Shown: one piece after another, positions 36,327 through 45,638 of the stretch
Layout of the letters: every line of letters starts with the position of its first letter
Numbering within the stretch: position 1 is the stretch's first letter
Source of the DNA: a candidate division KSB1 bacterium
GTDB lineage: Bacteria > Zhuqueibacterota > Zhuqueibacteria > Thermofontimicrobiales > Thermofontimicrobiaceae
DNA length: 64,000 nucleotides
Reading direction: 5' to 3'
Assembly: GCA_034506395.1 (NCBI GenBank)
Contig: JAPDPQ010000005.1
Coordinates: forward strand, 124,001-188,000
Notes under the pieces: generated by a model
Seen by the model: only the letters and a program-made list of their open reading frames with translations
What the model was told of the DNA's origin: nothing
Databases searched by the model: none
Position numbers and translations under genes: made by a program

Positions 36327-37835
36327 ATGAAAATGAAACCAATATTCCCATTTTTATTGACCATCATCATTCTTTTCGGTACGATCGCTTCATGTGAGAA
36401 GCATAAAGATCCATTTTCTGCATTGAATAAGAAACCAGAGCTTCAGCTTTTCGCTTTTGATGCAGATTCATTGAAATTCAAACGGGATCTGCCATTTTAT
36501 ATCCGGCTGAAGTATCAAGACGATGAGGGACAACAACTGACTGCGACCTTCACATTTATTTCTGGCAGCGGGGACATTTTCCAATCAGATTTTAGGCCTG
36601 TCAGCAAAACGAAGACGACCCAAGTTTTTCAAGCGCCTAGTAGCTTCGATGGTCGGCTCAGCTTTCTGCCAGACACCACTGGAAAAGTGGAAATCGAGCT
36701 GGAGCTGTCGGATCGGGTGAAGCTCAGCACGGGCAAAGCAACGACCTTTTTTTATTTCAATCTCAAACCTGTTGCGAAGTTCACCTATCGATTATTAAGC
36801 TCGGTTAGCCCCTATGATGTCGAGGTCGATGCCAGTTCCAGCTATGACCGAGACGAAGGGAATATTGAATGGTACTATTGGTGGTTCGCTGATGGAACCA
36901 GTGAAATTCGCACGCGGGCAAAAACCTGGCGCCATACCTACCAAAAAGCAGGCTCTTATCCGGTTCGGCTCAAAGTTGTTGATAACGATGGAGGGAACGA
37001 TAGTACAATTGTGGTTATCCCCACCAATAATCAACCGCCTGTGGCCCAATTGCAAGTACAGCCCTCATCTGGTCAAGCGCCATTAACCATCCGCTATACC
37101 GCTACCAATAGCTTCGATCCTGATGGGAGAATCGTCGCCTATCGGATCGATTTCGACGACGGAACCAGTGCACTCGATAGTGCAGGTACCCACATCTATT
37201 CCACCGATAAGAATTACCGTGTACGGCTTCAGGTTACAGACAATCTGGGACAGACTGACACGACTGGGATAACCGTCCGAGTATCGACGCCGCCGGTGGC
37301 CGTGCTAAACGTGACCCCTGTTGAAGGACCATTCCCCCTGGACTGCATTATTGATGGCACAGATTCGTATGATCCGCAAGGTGGAAAATTAAAACATGAT
37401 ATTTACATCTCAGGAGAATTGAGATACAGTGGCACCGACAGCGTCGTACATACATTTTTCGCTCCAGAGAAATATCAAATTCGATTGTTAGTCACCAGCG
37501 AACGCAATGGGCTGACTGATCAAAAAGTTCAATCAGTCAACGTGGTCAATTTGAATCCTAAAGCCGATTTTATCTGGTATCCCGAAAAACCACAGCCTCG
37601 CACCATCGTTCGCTATACTTCAACCAGCACCGACTCGAATCTGACAGATTACATTTCTTATTACAAGTGGACTTTTCCAGATGGTGTGGAACAAGGCGAG
37701 GACAAGGCGATCGTGGATCATCAGTACAGCTTGGATTTCAATCCCTATGTAGTCAAATTGGAGGTATGGGACAAGTATCGTGGCACCAAATTTGAGGGAT
37801 ATAGCGTGGTGGTCAAAACCGTGCCGAGCAACTAA
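36327..37835 (+). CDS. PKD-domain lipoprotein with TraQ-like N-terminal region
   Basis: Lipoprotein of 502 residues; lipobox TIASC with C23. Residues about 35-150 form a beta-rich domain (DLPFYIRLKYQDDEGQQLTA, GSGDIF, LSFLPDTTGKVEIELELSDR) that recalls the TraQ (DUF3872) lipoprotein of Bacteroidetes conjugative transposons. Three or four PKD-type domains follow from about 150 to 495, with signatures such as DASSSYDRDEGNIEWYYWWFADGT, SFDPDGRIVAYRIDFDDGTS and GTDSYDPQGG. PKD domains are extracellular binding modules. As a lipoprotein in the T4SS cluster it could replace VirB7 or serve in target-cell contact; both are inference. Confidence 0.72.
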   Translation: MKMKPIFPFLLTIIILFGTIASCEKHKDPFSALNKKPELQLFAFDADSLKFKRDLPFYIRLKYQDDEGQQLTATFTFISGSGDIFQSDFRPVSKTKTTQVFQAPSSFDGRLSFLPDTTGKVEIELELSDRVKLSTGKATTFFYFNLKPVAKFTYRLLSSVSPYDVEVDASSSYDRDEGNIEWYYWWFADGTSEIRTRAKTWRHTYQKAGSYPVRLKVVDNDGGNDSTIVVIPTNNQPPVAQLQVQPSSGQAPLTIRYTATNSFDPDGRIVAYRIDFDDGTSALDSAGTHIYSTDKNYRVRLQVTDNLGQTDTTGITVRVSTPPVAVLNVTPVEGPFPLDCIIDGTDSYDPQGGKLKHDIYISGELRYSGTDSVVHTFFAPEKYQIRLLVTSERNGLTDQKVQSVNVVNLNPKADFIWYPEKPQPRTIVRYTSTSTDSNLTDYISYYKWTFPDGVEQGEDKAIVDHQYSLDFNPYVVKLEVWDKYRGTKFEGYSVVVKTVPSN

Positions 37836-37904
37836 TTCCTTGTTAAGATTGCTGAGGTCATGCATTGTTGGTCGCACCAGTAACTAAAAATTCATGATAA
37901 AAAT

Positions 37905-38432
37905 ATGATGAAACGAATTGTCTTGCTATTCATGCTGCTCAGTGGAGCTTTTTTCTCCCGCATCGGATTTGCTCAGGAGCCGTATTATTTTCATACTATT
38001 CATTCCAATGGACTTTCGTTTGTCGCCGGTCGAACAATCAAGCTGAATTATCTGTATCAACTCAGTCGAGTGCGGCAACTGAAACTATCGGGCACTTATG
38101 TGTATGATTCTTACGATCAAGGTCGCAACCGAATTCGCGCCAATGTATTCTTGGCCAATGCTCAATTTCAATATCAGCTCATCCACTCGAATCAATTTTT
38201 CATTAATCTGGCGTTAGGCGGAGGGGGCTATCATCTTCAAGCCAAAGATAAGCTCAATATCAAACATAAAGAATGGCGCTTTAATTTTCTTGGGGGAGTG
38301 CAAGTGGAGTATTATATCGTAAAGAACACTTTAGCGCTCACAGTCGATTATGATATCTTATACCTTCCGTGGAGTAAAATCTACGAGTTTCTCCATGTCC
38401 CAACTGCTGGAGTGACCTTATTCTTCTTTTGA
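37905..38432 (+). CDS. TraO-like outer-membrane beta-barrel protein
   Basis: A protein of 175 residues with a signal peptide (cleavage near residue 24, IGFAQE) and a C-terminal part made of alternating hydrophobic and polar strands, ending in an aromatic residue (VTLFFF), as outer-membrane barrels do. Length, the glycine-rich LALGGGGYHLQ centre and position at the end of the cluster resemble TraO of Bacteroidetes conjugative elements. It is the last gene before a hairpin. The homology is a judgement from pattern, not a search. Confidence 0.55.
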   Translation: MMKRIVLLFMLLSGAFFSRIGFAQEPYYFHTIHSNGLSFVAGRTIKLNYLYQLSRVRQLKLSGTYVYDSYDQGRNRIRANVFLANAQFQYQLIHSNQFFINLALGGGGYHLQAKDKLNIKHKEWRFNFLGGVQVEYYIVKNTLALTVDYDILYLPWSKIYEFLHVPTAGVTLFFF

Positions 38433-38470
38433 TTCTTCTCCATCGAAACCATTTCGCCCGAAAATAATTT

Positions 38471-38491
38471 GCGGCCGCTGATCACGGCCGC
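38471..38491. terminator. GC-rich hairpin ending the T4SS cluster
   Basis: GCGGCCG and CGGCCGC form a perfect 7-bp stem with a 7-nt loop (CTGATCA), in otherwise AT-rich sequence 39 bp after the TraO-like stop. No immediate T-run follows; a T-rich stretch is about 35 bp further. It lies between convergent operons (T4SS rightward, M28 peptidase leftward), the usual place for a bidirectional terminator. Confidence 0.45.
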
Positions 38492-38625
38492 TATGGTTCC
38501 AATGAAAAGTTACTTCATTTAGCTCTTTTTTATCCTAACTCGCATCGGAGTGCATTCATGTTTGAATTGAACTAATGCTCTCCTGAAGCTACTTTTTGAG
38601 TGCTTAGCGATACCAAAATTGGTTA

Positions 38626-40188
38626 TCAGTCCAAAGGAACCAATTTCGGTCGAACGTCACTATTGGCAATGAGCCAGGCACAGGCAAAGGCAGCGCGGGC
38701 GACCTGAGCCATTTTTTCTGGGACGATTTTTTCAGCCGTATCAGATGGCTGGTGATAATCGTCATGCATACCGGTAAAAAATGATAAAAATGGAATATTC
38801 ATGCGAAAGAACGAAGCATGGTCGCTGCCACCAATGCGGCGATCATCGCTGAATTTGAAATGCAATTTCACTTGCTCATTAGCCCTCAGGAAGATCTCTT
38901 TCATTTCTGGGCTTCGGACCGCTCCGCTGACCTCAACGGCACTGGTGTCATTCCGAGCGATCATGTCCAAATTGATCATGGCAACCGTATGCTCCAGTGG
39001 AAAAATTGGATCGCTCGCTGCGTAGAACCGAGAGCCGAACAATCCCTTTTCTTCCCCAGCGAAACACATAAACAGCACTGAACGTTTCGGACGTTGCTGA
39101 CATTCAGTAAATGCCTTCGCTACAGCTAATACTCCAGAGGTTCCCGATGCATTATCATCGGCACCATTATAGATTACGGAATCCCCTCTTGCTCCGATGT
39201 GATCATAGTGGGCGCCGACTACGACAAGCTCCTGCTTTAGCTGGGGATCTGCTCCTTCCCAGAATGCAATGACATTTTGGGTCTTTAAGCTGTCACTCTC
39301 CAAATGTGTTGCGATCGTGGCAATAATCCCTGGTAGCAACTGCGATTGCGGCTTGAGCTCGAGATCGATCTGCTGATGAATCTGTTCCATCGTTCTTCCA
39401 AGAGTGGACATCAAATCCTCTGCCAATTGCTTCCCAATCCGTACCGCAACGATCTTGTTCTGTTCTTTCTCGCCCAACGTTAGTGGGATGGCCTCTTCAG
39501 GCGCCGATCGAAGCAACGACGGCCAAGGGTTCGGTGGCCGTCGGAATCGATGGGATGGATTGGTGACAACGATCAGCCCAACCGCACCATGGTCGATGGC
39601 GTTCAAGGCCTTTTCGCTCAATTTGCTGTGGTCAGTGGCTTTGCTGCCGTTGAAAACACTGGTGCTATCCCTTTCCTGGGGTTCTTCAGTGAAAACCAGC
39701 ACAATTTTGCCCGCAGCATCGATATTTTGATAATCATCATATTGATATTCTGGCGCGGTGATACCATAGCCGGCAAAGACCACAGGCGCCGTTACCTGTC
39801 GACTGGCTGAAAAATAAATCGGCACAAAATCGTCCTTAATGGCATAATGCTTTTCCACTCCATTAATTGACAGCAAAAATTTCTGTTCGCCGGCCAACCG
39901 AGTTTTCAATAGAAAAAAATCTTGAAAATAGCCACGTTTTTCCGCTACTGGTTGGCACCCCAGCGAGATGAAATAGCGCTGAAGATATTTAGCGCAACTA
40001 TCGAGTTCGGGACTGGGAGTGTCACGCCCTCGCATCTCATCTGCTGCCAGTATTTTCACATGAGATAGCATTTCCTCGCCTGAAATGGCTGTTAGGCCAG
40101 CAACTGGTACAACGGACTGACCTAATAAAATGCCCCATCCAATGAATAGCAACAATACAATTAGCAGAAAATATCGGAAATTTCTCAT
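38626..40188 (-). CDS. Secreted M28-family aminopeptidase with PA domain
   Basis: Exported zinc peptidase of 520 residues. A signal peptide/hydrophobic anchor covers about residues 3-24. A PA-like domain (about 130-250, with VFAGYGITAPEYQYDDYQN) is inserted before the catalytic fold. The two-zinc site residues are visible in GAHYDHIG (His), GADDNASG (Asp), GEEKGLFGS (base Glu and ligand Glu), NLDMIARN (Asp) and DYHQPSDT (His), so it should be active, removing N-terminal amino acids from peptides outside the cytosol. The start is ATG 40188, with GGAGGA just upstream; an in-frame ATG 7 codons earlier lacks it. Confidence 0.92.
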   Translation of the reverse strand: MRNFRYFLLIVLLLFIGWGILLGQSVVPVAGLTAISGEEMLSHVKILAADEMRGRDTPSPELDSCAKYLQRYFISLGCQPVAEKRGYFQDFFLLKTRLAGEQKFLLSINGVEKHYAIKDDFVPIYFSASRQVTAPVVFAGYGITAPEYQYDDYQNIDAAGKIVLVFTEEPQERDSTSVFNGSKATDHSKLSEKALNAIDHGAVGLIVVTNPSHRFRRPPNPWPSLLRSAPEEAIPLTLGEKEQNKIVAVRIGKQLAEDLMSTLGRTMEQIHQQIDLELKPQSQLLPGIIATIATHLESDSLKTQNVIAFWEGADPQLKQELVVVGAHYDHIGARGDSVIYNGADDNASGTSGVLAVAKAFTECQQRPKRSVLFMCFAGEEKGLFGSRFYAASDPIFPLEHTVAMINLDMIARNDTSAVEVSGAVRSPEMKEIFLRANEQVKLHFKFSDDRRIGGSDHASFFRMNIPFLSFFTGMHDDYHQPSDTAEKIVPEKMAQVARAAFACAWLIANSDVRPKLVPLD

Positions 40189-40456
40189 CACTCTTCCTCC
40201 GAAACCCAAAATATAATTTTAAGTAGTGGCGCTTCCTTTACACAACGATTAAAACGGCAATCGAGGAAATTAAGTTGCATCTTTTTTAGCTGAATTTTGA
40301 TATGCATGGAACGCCTCGTGTTCAGAATCCCTCATGGAATTCAGCAATCCGACAGCAATAAGGTAATAGCCGTATTATTGTTTACCAGAAAAAATCGAGG
40401 TTAAAGAACTGGGTAGGGATCGCAGAATAATAACGAATCAATCACAGCGATCGAGC

Positions 40457-41017
40457 TCACTCACCCGAATTCGATTGAAAGCGCATTCGCGGTTGAATGA
40501 TTGCTGCAAGCTCGTTGAGCTGAAAGATCTCAATATCGTGGTATGGATAGCTACCATTGGGCAGACTGCAACGATTGGGATTATACCAAACTGTCCATAA
40601 ACCAACCTGCTTTGCAGCGATGATGTCTTTCTCATAATCGTCGCCGATCATCACTGCGTTTTCTGGAGCGACAGCAAGCTGCTTTAAAACGTTCTGATAA
40701 AAATCAGGGGCTGGTTTTCGGACATATAGCTCGGCGGGCGTGAAAATTTCCTCAAAAAATTCGTCCAGATTCACCCGGTTCAAAGCGCGAATAACTTGAA
40801 CACGGTCGGAATCCTGAGCATCACTGACCAACACGATCCGAAATTGCCGCTTCAATTTCGGTAGGACTTCCAGTACGCCATCCATAGCGGCAACCGCAGG
40901 CCATGAAGCCATTGGACCGCGCTGATCGGGGAATACTTTCATCACCGTATTCCCCCAATCGAATAGCAGCGCCTTGATCTCAAATGAAAGTTGTTGGATA
41001 TAGTCAGAAATATTCAC
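40457..41017 (-). CDS. HAD-superfamily hydrolase
   Basis: HAD phosphatase-like protein of 186 residues. Motif I is LLFDWGNTV, with nucleophile D20; motif II is the LVSDAQD segment (S/D); motif III lysine lies in VRKPAPDFY; motif IV is MIGDDYEKDI. The second acidic residue of motif I (normally D at +2) is G22, giving DWG instead of DxD, as also seen in a subset of HAD proteins. It may be an active phosphatase using another acid, or have altered chemistry. The substrate is unknown. It lies leftward between the M28 peptidase and the carboxypeptidase gene. Confidence 0.85.
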   Translation of the reverse strand: MNISDYIQQLSFEIKALLFDWGNTVMKVFPDQRGPMASWPAVAAMDGVLEVLPKLKRQFRIVLVSDAQDSDRVQVIRALNRVNLDEFFEEIFTPAELYVRKPAPDFYQNVLKQLAVAPENAVMIGDDYEKDIIAAKQVGLWTVWYNPNRCSLPNGSYPYHDIEIFQLNELAAIIQPRMRFQSNSGE

Positions 41018-41177
41018 ACGCCGACTCTAAAACCTATTAAATGAGTAGGTAGGGTGCTCAAACTGTCAGGGGCTTTAAATTTGCCTTTTTTCAATAGCCA
41101 GGTCCCATGAAACCATGATTGGGATATTTTTGCAATTGCTACAAAATTGTTCAGCCTCAATTTGAGGCAGCACAATT

Positions 41178-42689
41178 TTATTTCCCTCTGTGAAATGATG
41201 TAAGGAGTAAGCAGATGCGATCCTGAACATCCATGACGACATTGGCATCACAAAGGAAGTTATTGAACATAGTGGAGAAAACCAGCGTCTCGCCATCCTG
41301 CGTAATGGCATAGCCCGAAAGGCAGCGAGCATTGGAGATGGTGCCGGTCTTGGCAAAAACCCGTCCCTGCGCTGGCGTGCCCTTTAATCGATAATCGATT
41401 GTCCCATCCACACCAGCAATTGGCAGGGCTTCGCGAAAAATCTGACCATAACGATGATAGAACATATTCCGCAATATCGTGGTCAAGTGAACTGGAGCGA
41501 TATAGTTGTAGCGGCTCAATCCAGAACCGTCTTTATAGCAATATGCATTTGGATCAACCCCCAGTCGACGTAAGGTTGCTTGAACCACCTTCGCCCCTTC
41601 ATCGAAGCTGCCACCTTTGCCAAATCGGGCTCCTAATAATTTCACCAAGCTCTCCGCGTATAGGTTCTGCGATTCCTTCATCAACACGGTCAGCACTTGC
41701 TTGAACGGAAGCGACTGATGAACGAATAATAATCTTTTTTTTGCCAACTTTTCTGGGTTGCCCAGATCATCGGCATCCTTTGGTTGACCATAAACTGGTA
41801 TGCCCAACATCACCAATTCCCACTTCAAAGCGCTTAAAAAATGAACGGTGGGATTGTGAATGGAAACATTTTCGATATAGTATTCGCCAGGCTGCACTTT
41901 ACCTTTAACCTTCAGTCGATTTGTTTCAGGAATACGTAGGATGGATAGCTCGGTGGCGTTGGGATGAATTTCCAGATCTGGCTCCAATTGCAGATATCCA
42001 GGATCTGGTTTGAGTTTAAGGCTCAGATAATCGCCAGTGCTATCAGATAGAACAAACAGTCTGGCCATATTCTCGTTGTACATGAACGCCCCGATCGGTG
42101 CAGAGTAGGCATAACTCAAATTATTGAGCGACCAGCCATAGCCCACTGGTTCTTCATCAAACAAATCATCAATGCCGATAACATCTCCCTCAATGGCATA
42201 AATGCCTCGTGCGTGCAAGGAGTCGGCCCAGGCGCGAAAAATAAAGCCGTCCATTTTGCCCTCACAGAACCGGAAACTAAAGGTGGGGTCCCCGCTCGCC
42301 ACAATGATCAAATCACCCTTTAATATTCCAGCTTCAATGTGACCCGAGATATACACTGGGGTTTGATATCGGAACTCTGGGCCCAGTTTGATCAGCGCGG
42401 CCGCTGCGGTAAGGATCTTTTGGTTGGAAGCTGGCATCATTAGCGTATTGGCGTTATGCTGATAGAGTATTTCTCCGCTGCTGGCAGATTGAACCATGAT
42501 ACCGACCACCGCGGTCTGCAGCTCTGGAGTGGCGATCTGCTGATCAATTTGCTGAGACAATCGCTGCTCAGGAGATAGCATTGTTTTTGGTTGATACCAT
42601 CCTGCACAGCTTGTCAAAAAGACCAAGATAGCAGGAAACAACCATAGCTTATTTGATTTGCCCATTGTCATTTTGTCTATGAATTTCAA
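41178..42689 (-). CDS. dacB: D-alanyl-D-alanine carboxypeptidase/endopeptidase (S13, DacB-like), lipoprotein
   Basis: Low-molecular-mass penicillin-binding protein that trims D-Ala from peptidoglycan stem peptides or cuts crosslinks. Penicillin-binding motifs: SxxK (S88-K91 in PASNQK), SxN (SQNLYAE) and KTG (AKTGTISN). The large insert between SxxK and SxN typical of S13/PBP4 is present. Residue C28 in a lipobox-like FLTSCAG makes this form a lipoprotein, whereas E. coli PBP4 is soluble. The start is a TTG at 42689 with AAAGGAG about 11 nt upstream; ATG codons at residues 7 and 9 are alternatives. Length is 503 residues, normal for the family. Confidence 0.9.
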   Translation of the reverse strand: MKFIDKMTMGKSNKLWLFPAILVFLTSCAGWYQPKTMLSPEQRLSQQIDQQIATPELQTAVVGIMVQSASSGEILYQHNANTLMMPASNQKILTAAAALIKLGPEFRYQTPVYISGHIEAGILKGDLIIVASGDPTFSFRFCEGKMDGFIFRAWADSLHARGIYAIEGDVIGIDDLFDEEPVGYGWSLNNLSYAYSAPIGAFMYNENMARLFVLSDSTGDYLSLKLKPDPGYLQLEPDLEIHPNATELSILRIPETNRLKVKGKVQPGEYYIENVSIHNPTVHFLSALKWELVMLGIPVYGQPKDADDLGNPEKLAKKRLLFVHQSLPFKQVLTVLMKESQNLYAESLVKLLGARFGKGGSFDEGAKVVQATLRRLGVDPNAYCYKDGSGLSRYNYIAPVHLTTILRNMFYHRYGQIFREALPIAGVDGTIDYRLKGTPAQGRVFAKTGTISNARCLSGYAITQDGETLVFSTMFNNFLCDANVVMDVQDRICLLLTSFHRGK

Positions 42690-42964
42690 GTTGCGAATAT
42701 CTCCTTTGGTCGAAATTAACGGCTCTGGTCGGCCAATGGCAATCGAGGAAATTCAGTATTAACTTCTGGACTGCTCGTTCCGTTTTTATAATAGACTGCT
42801 GCTCGGTATCAAATATCGAGCTCCTGAGAGAATCCGCCAAGGTGCGGCGACATGGTCATGTTTTCCTCAGAAAGAATTACAAGCTCGCTTTGCCTCGTTC
42901 GGAACGACAGCTTTTCCCTATTTTGCAAGAGCCGATCCTTTGGTCAAACCAACTATGGAATAAT

Positions 42965-43960
42965 TTACCATCGCATCAAGATCGATCCCCAGGTGAAGCC
43001 AGAGCCAAACGCGACTAAAACCACGTAATCGCCTGGTTGAATTCTTCCTTCCATTAGGGCCTCATGCAGAGCGATTGGAATCGATGCGGCGGTGGTATTG
43101 CCATATTTGTGGATATTGCTGAACACCCGATCCATCGAATAGCCAAATCTGGCAGCGACAGCTTCAGTAATTCGTTGATTGGCCTGATGAGGGATCACCA
43201 GCTTCACCTGCTCTGGGGCGATCTGATTAGCGGAGAGACATTCTTCAATCGCCTCGCAGAAGCGAACCACGGCATGCTTAAAAACCTGTCGCCCATTCAT
43301 AAACGGGTAGATCGAAGTGCCGTCGAGCATCTCTTTGGTGAGACGAGGGACGTGCAAGCTTCCGGGGTTTTCCACATACAATTCCTTAGCAAAACGGCCG
43401 TCAGCGTGGAGATGGGATGAAAGGATACAACGGTTTGGATCATCACTCCGTTCAACAATAACAACACCAGCGCCATCGCCGAACAACACCGCCACGTCGC
43501 GACCCCGCGTAGATAAGTCGAGCCCAGTGGAATGGATCTCAGAACCTACCAGCATAATTCGGCGGTACATACCGGTTCGGATGAACTGGTCAGCCACTGC
43601 CAGACCGTAGATGAATCCGGTGCACTGATTTCTGATATCCAGGGCTGGAACTCCTGGAAGACCCAACTTTTCTTGCAATAGTACGCCAGACCCTGGGAAT
43701 TGATATTCAGGACTTAGCGTGGCGAATATGATGAACTCGACATCTTTTGGTTCCAAATGGGCATTTTGAAGGGCTTGTTTCGCCGCCTCAACCGCCAGTC
43801 CTGCCGGGCCAACTTCAGGTTCGGCGAATCTTCGCTCGATAATGCCAGCTCGTTCCCGGATCCAAGCATCACTGGTATCCATGAGTTTTTCCAGATCAAA
43901 GTTCGTGACAACCTTTTCGGGGACATACATGCCCGTCCCAGTGATCCGCGCCTTATACAT
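42965..43960 (-). CDS. fabH: Beta-ketoacyl-ACP synthase III
   Basis: Condenses acetyl-CoA (or a branched starter) with malonyl-ACP to begin fatty-acid synthesis. The catalytic triad is complete: C113 in NQCTGFIYGL, H258 in IPHQANQRI and N288 in KYGNTTAAS. The final GSGFTWGSILMRW is typical. At 331 residues it has normal length. A strong Shine-Dalgarno (AGGAGG) precedes the ATG. It stands alone here, without fabD, fabG or acpP, leftward of a 626-bp gap. Starter-unit specificity cannot be read from sequence by eye. Confidence 0.95.
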   Translation of the reverse strand: MYKARITGTGMYVPEKVVTNFDLEKLMDTSDAWIRERAGIIERRFAEPEVGPAGLAVEAAKQALQNAHLEPKDVEFIIFATLSPEYQFPGSGVLLQEKLGLPGVPALDIRNQCTGFIYGLAVADQFIRTGMYRRIMLVGSEIHSTGLDLSTRGRDVAVLFGDGAGVVIVERSDDPNRCILSSHLHADGRFAKELYVENPGSLHVPRLTKEMLDGTSIYPFMNGRQVFKHAVVRFCEAIEECLSANQIAPEQVKLVIPHQANQRITEAVAARFGYSMDRVFSNIHKYGNTTAASIPIALHEALMEGRIQPGDYVVLVAFGSGFTWGSILMRW

Positions 43961-44586
43961 CCTTCCCTCCTAATTGTGTGATGGTAAAGCTCTGCAAAAT
44001 GGGGAAATTTTTCATCCCCAACCGTCAGCCCACTGGCTGACAGTTCCTGAGATTTGCTGCGGTGATTTGTTTTGCAAAGGTCTTTTTGTGATTGAAAAAA
44101 ATTTTGCACAATATAGCAACTTAGCCTAATAAAGTCAAGCTGAAATTTTGAACCGACAATTAATCCGCTTTTGACTCCGTAAGCAAAATTCCACTTGACT
44201 TTTAAATTGCCGATTCTTATAATCGGGCAGTATTTGTGCCCGAAGGTTCTCTGGTGCGAGCCACATAATTTCTATCCGGACGAACGCAGGAGCATGTTGA
44301 TTTGGGCAATTTTCGATGTAATTTTCAAATCGCTCCGCCTGCTTTGCAACTTTAATTTAAAAAAAACGTCCTATTTTACAAAATTAATCAATACTCGCTG
44401 CATGCCTTGGCATATCTTCATTGAATCTATTCGCAACTGAAAATGCAGTAACAAGTTTTTCTACACTCAGGTGTTTAATGTACAAGTCGAATTTTGGTTG
44501 CTCATTAACATCTGAGATAGCGGTGTTTGCCACACCGGAATTTCATCATCGGATAAATTTCGACCCGACATTGAGGAATAGAAGCT
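43961..44586. other. Divergent intergenic region between fabH and the transporter cluster
   Basis: 626 bp between leftward fabH and the rightward ABC gene, so promoters for both should be here. Only short unsupported ORFs are visible. No tRNA, repeat tract or convincing terminator was recognised. A GAGGAATAG site at the right end serves the ABC gene. Confidence 0.4.
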
Positions 44587-45489
44587 ATGAAAATCACAAT
44601 TGAAAATTTAACCAAAATCTACAAGAACGGCATCCAAGCTCTCAAAGATATCAACCTCGAGATCAATAGCGGCATGTTTGGATTATTGGGGCCGAATGGC
44701 GCGGGCAAAACGACGTTGATGCGGATTTTGGTGACGTTGATGAAGCCCACCAGCGGTCGCGTTACTGTAGACGGTTTGGACTTGCAGCGGAACCGTCGCG
44801 AAATCCGCGCGATGCTTGGCTATCTCCCTCAAGACTTTCGCTTTTTCACCAAACTAAAGACCTGGGAATTTTTGGACTATGTTGCCAGCCTGGCAGGACT
44901 CCACGATAGCCGCGCGCGAAAGTTGGCAGTCGATGAAATGTTAGAACGAGTGGGTTTGTACGAGGCGCGGGATCGAATGGCCAATAGGTTGTCTGGCGGA
45001 ATGAAACGCCGGTTGGGTATCGCTCAGGCGCTGATTGGTGATCCGAAAATCGTCGTGGTCGACGAACCCACTACCGGGCTCGATCCAGAAGAGCGAATCC
45101 GGTTCCGCAATCTGCTCACTGAAATGAGCCAGAAGGATATCATCATCATTCTTTCCACCCATATCGTGGGCGATATCTCCAGCACCTGCAACAACATGGC
45201 GTTGCTCAACGATGGGCAAGTCGTGTTCAATCAATCACCGGATAAGCTCATCGACAAAGCCCGCGGCCATGCCTGGCTCATTCACGCATTGGACAGCGAA
45301 CTGGATCAGATTAAAGCAAAATATCCGGTCATCGCAACAATCCCGTCCCAAAATGGTTGGGAGGTCCAGGTTGTGGCAGATAAGTTGGATGGTTTTCCAG
45401 GGAAACCCATTGATCCCAATTTAGAACATGCCTACGTCTATTTTATGGAATATGAATTGGGGAGATCTTTGAATGGAGAACTTGAATAG
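44587..45489 (+). CDS. ABC transporter ATP-binding protein
   Basis: ABC ATPase of 300 residues. Walker A GPNGAGKT starts at G35 with K41; signature LSGGMKRR is near residue 137; Walker B VVVDEPTTGLDPEE is near 158; the H-loop is in LSTHIVGD. A C-terminal extension of about 80 residues ends with LEHAYVYFMEYELG. The block SGMFGLLGPNGAGKTTLMRI is almost identical in the ABC domain of the RND fusion at 55763-60511, so the two are paralogues. Its partner permease is the M1-fused protein 150 bp downstream. The substrate is unknown. GAGGAATAG precedes the ATG. Confidence 0.93.
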   Translation: MKITIENLTKIYKNGIQALKDINLEINSGMFGLLGPNGAGKTTLMRILVTLMKPTSGRVTVDGLDLQRNRREIRAMLGYLPQDFRFFTKLKTWEFLDYVASLAGLHDSRARKLAVDEMLERVGLYEARDRMANRLSGGMKRRLGIAQALIGDPKIVVVDEPTTGLDPEERIRFRNLLTEMSQKDIIIILSTHIVGDISSTCNNMALLNDGQVVFNQSPDKLIDKARGHAWLIHALDSELDQIKAKYPVIATIPSQNGWEVQVVADKLDGFPGKPIDPNLEHAYVYFMEYELGRSLNGELE

Positions 45490-45514
45490 GAGGTTGGGCA
45501 GAAGATGCTTTTAA

Positions 45515-45563
45515 TCAGTGATCAGTAATCAGTGATCAGTGATCAGTGATCAGTGATCAGTAG
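45515..45563. repeat. Tandem heptamer repeat, seven units of TCAGTRR
   Basis: Seven 7-bp units, mostly TCAGTGA with one TCAGTAA and one TCAGTAG, fill exactly 49 bp in the gap between the ABC ATPase and its permease. The same unit and copy number occur at 33315-33363 in the T4SS cluster. It is noncoding. Confidence 0.9.
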
Positions 45564-45638
45564 TCGGCGTCCCATCGCTGACAACAGGCATATTTGAATA
45601 ACTAGTTTTGAAAATGAAAATAACCAAGGGAAGAGAAT

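Noticed and set aside
25036-38432. Reading the T4SS as an integrative conjugative element
   Set aside because: No integrase, relaxase, tRNA-linked attachment repeat or replication gene is visible within the window, so a mobile-element call cannot be supported.
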